Below, in pieces: positions 63,553-64,000 of a DNA stretch of 64,000 bases. Source of the DNA: Microbacterium sp. 1.5R (lineage in GTDB: Bacteria > Actinomycetota > Actinomycetes > Actinomycetales > Microbacteriaceae); assembly GCF_007667425.1 (NCBI RefSeq), contig NZ_VDRC01000002.1, positions 955,072-1,019,071 on the forward strand, read 5' to 3'. How positions within the stretch are numbered: the stretch's first letter is position 1; the number at the start of each line of letters is the position of its first letter. The notes beneath the pieces were generated by a model. The model did not search any database and was not told the origin of the DNA. It saw only the letters and a program-made list of their open reading frames with translations. The position numbers and the translations under genes were made by a program.

Positions 63553-63890
63553 CCCAGCTCGTGCAACTGGTCGTCGTCGATGCCGTAGAAATGGGCGATC
63601 TCGTGGACGAGCGTGGTGTGGATCTCGTCGCGCAGCTCACTTTCGTCATCGCACGCGGCCAGGTGAGGTTCTCGGTAGACGACGATCCGGTCGGGCAGCT
63701 CGCCCATTCCGTACTGCATCCGCTCGGTCAGCGCGAGGCCGTCGTAGAGGCCGAGCAGGTCGAGGCTCCCGTCCTCCGGTCGGTCCTCCACGACGAAGAC
63801 GACGTTGTCGAGGCCGTCGACCATGTCATCCGGCAGACGATCGAGCTCGTCCGCGACGAGCGTCTCGAAGGTGTCAGCTGTCATCTCCAT
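63543..63890 (-). CDS. Zincin-like metallopeptidase family protein
   Basis: 115 residues from the ATG at 63890. The HExxH-type zinc site is in HTTLVHEIAHFYGID, with the family features PDRIVVYREPHL and GLDNVVFVVEDRPEDG. Members are annotated as minimal (possible) metallopeptidases, and activity is rarely shown. TAGGCT at 63898-63903 is seven bases upstream, suggesting a leaderless start; an open extension to 63929 is not favoured. First gene of the metallopeptidase-clpS-DUF2017 operon. Confidence 0.85.
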   Translation of the reverse strand: MEMTADTFETLVADELDRLPDDMVDGLDNVVFVVEDRPEDGSLDLLGLYDGLALTERMQYGMGELPDRIVVYREPHLAACDDESELRDEIHTTLVHEIAHFYGIDDDQLHELGWA

Positions 63891-63925
63891 CGAGTCCAGC
63901 CTATTGCTGCAGGCAGCCCCGATGC

Positions 63926-64000
63926 TCATCGTCGCCGGTGCGGTCCCGTCGACGGCGCGGCCCCTGCGATCGGTGCGGTTTCTGCGATCGGTGCGGTTTC
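63926..64000 (-). CDS. C-terminal end of an unidentified gene (partial)
   Basis: The last 24 codons of a minus-strand frame enter from the right edge and end at a TGA (63926-63928). They encode a hexapeptide repeated twice (ETAPIA ETAPIA) and then GAAPSTGPHRRR, matching a tandem 18-bp DNA repeat at 63964-64000. A Pro/Ala-rich tail of this sort is common in secreted or membrane proteins. The rest is outside the window, and this could be chance open frame. Confidence 0.4.
   Translation of the reverse strand, partial: ETAPIAETAPIAGAAPSTGPHRRR

Overview
The window is chromosomal DNA from a high-GC actinobacterium, most likely family Microbacteriaceae and probably Microbacterium or a close relative. 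The basis is the translation and processing gene order rpsP-KH-rimM-trmD, rplS-lepB-rnhB-DUF2469-yraN-yifB-dprA-xerC, rpsB-tsf, pyrH-frr-cdsA, plus a GlgE-type glycogen cluster, DUF2017-clpS, and many apparently leaderless genes in which a TANNNT-like -10 hexamer ends exactly six bases before an ATG or GTG. The taxon call is an inference from gene order and protein style; no search was run.

Layout. 1-1.6 kb: a truncated EamA transporter divergent from a LysR regulator. 1.6-6.8 kb: a glycerol utilisation locus, glpD-glpF-glpK on the minus strand, divergent from a SorC-type regulator with a perfect 16-bp palindromic operator candidate between them. 6.8-8 kb: a carboxylate-amine (glutamate-cysteine) ligase. 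8-18.5 kb: ribosomal protein, tRNA/rRNA maturation, secretion and DNA-processing genes, with a phosphatase, a methyltransferase coupled to a pyrimidine-dimer glycosylase-like gene, and map.

18.56-28.52 kb: a 9,963-bp integrated mobile element that splits dprA. Joining 17805-18556 to 28520-28973 restores an exact 402-codon dprA frame. Both junctions contain a GC dinucleotide, and the reconstructed attP is a near-perfect palindrome centred on it. The element encodes a large serine integrase beside attL, a small translationally coupled partner, a DUF6504-like protein behind a LexA-box-like site, a two-gene DUF262 + HEPN module (a candidate anti-phage system), a second small serine recombinase facing a 26-bp invertase/resolvase-type site, a WhiB-like regulator, and a run of minus-strand genes (including a TerS-like Zn/HTH protein) marked by five copies of a GTTAGCGCG repeat. 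No relaxase, capsid or obvious replication gene was recognised, so it may be a phage satellite-like or defence-carrying integrative element.

28.5-41.7 kb: the dprA 3' remnant, xerC, an M23 peptidase, rpsB-tsf, pyrH-frr-cdsA-DivIVA, a transglycosylase-like secreted protein, a hydrolase, an AI-2E-type permease, a membrane/lipoprotein chimera and a thioredoxin-TPR protein. 41.7-48.1 kb: glgX, glgE and glgB on the minus strand. 48.3-52.9 kb: cysteine desulfurase, mnmA (together a tRNA thiolation pair) and ligA. 52.9-57.1 kb: GNAT acetyltransferase, DEAD-box helicase, acyl-CoA synthetase. 57.2-60.5 kb: gatCAB. 60.6-64 kb: dinB, a GerW-like protein, a P-loop kinase-like protein, then minus-strand DUF2017-clpS-metallopeptidase and the tail of one more gene. 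No tRNA, rRNA or CRISPR array was recognised.
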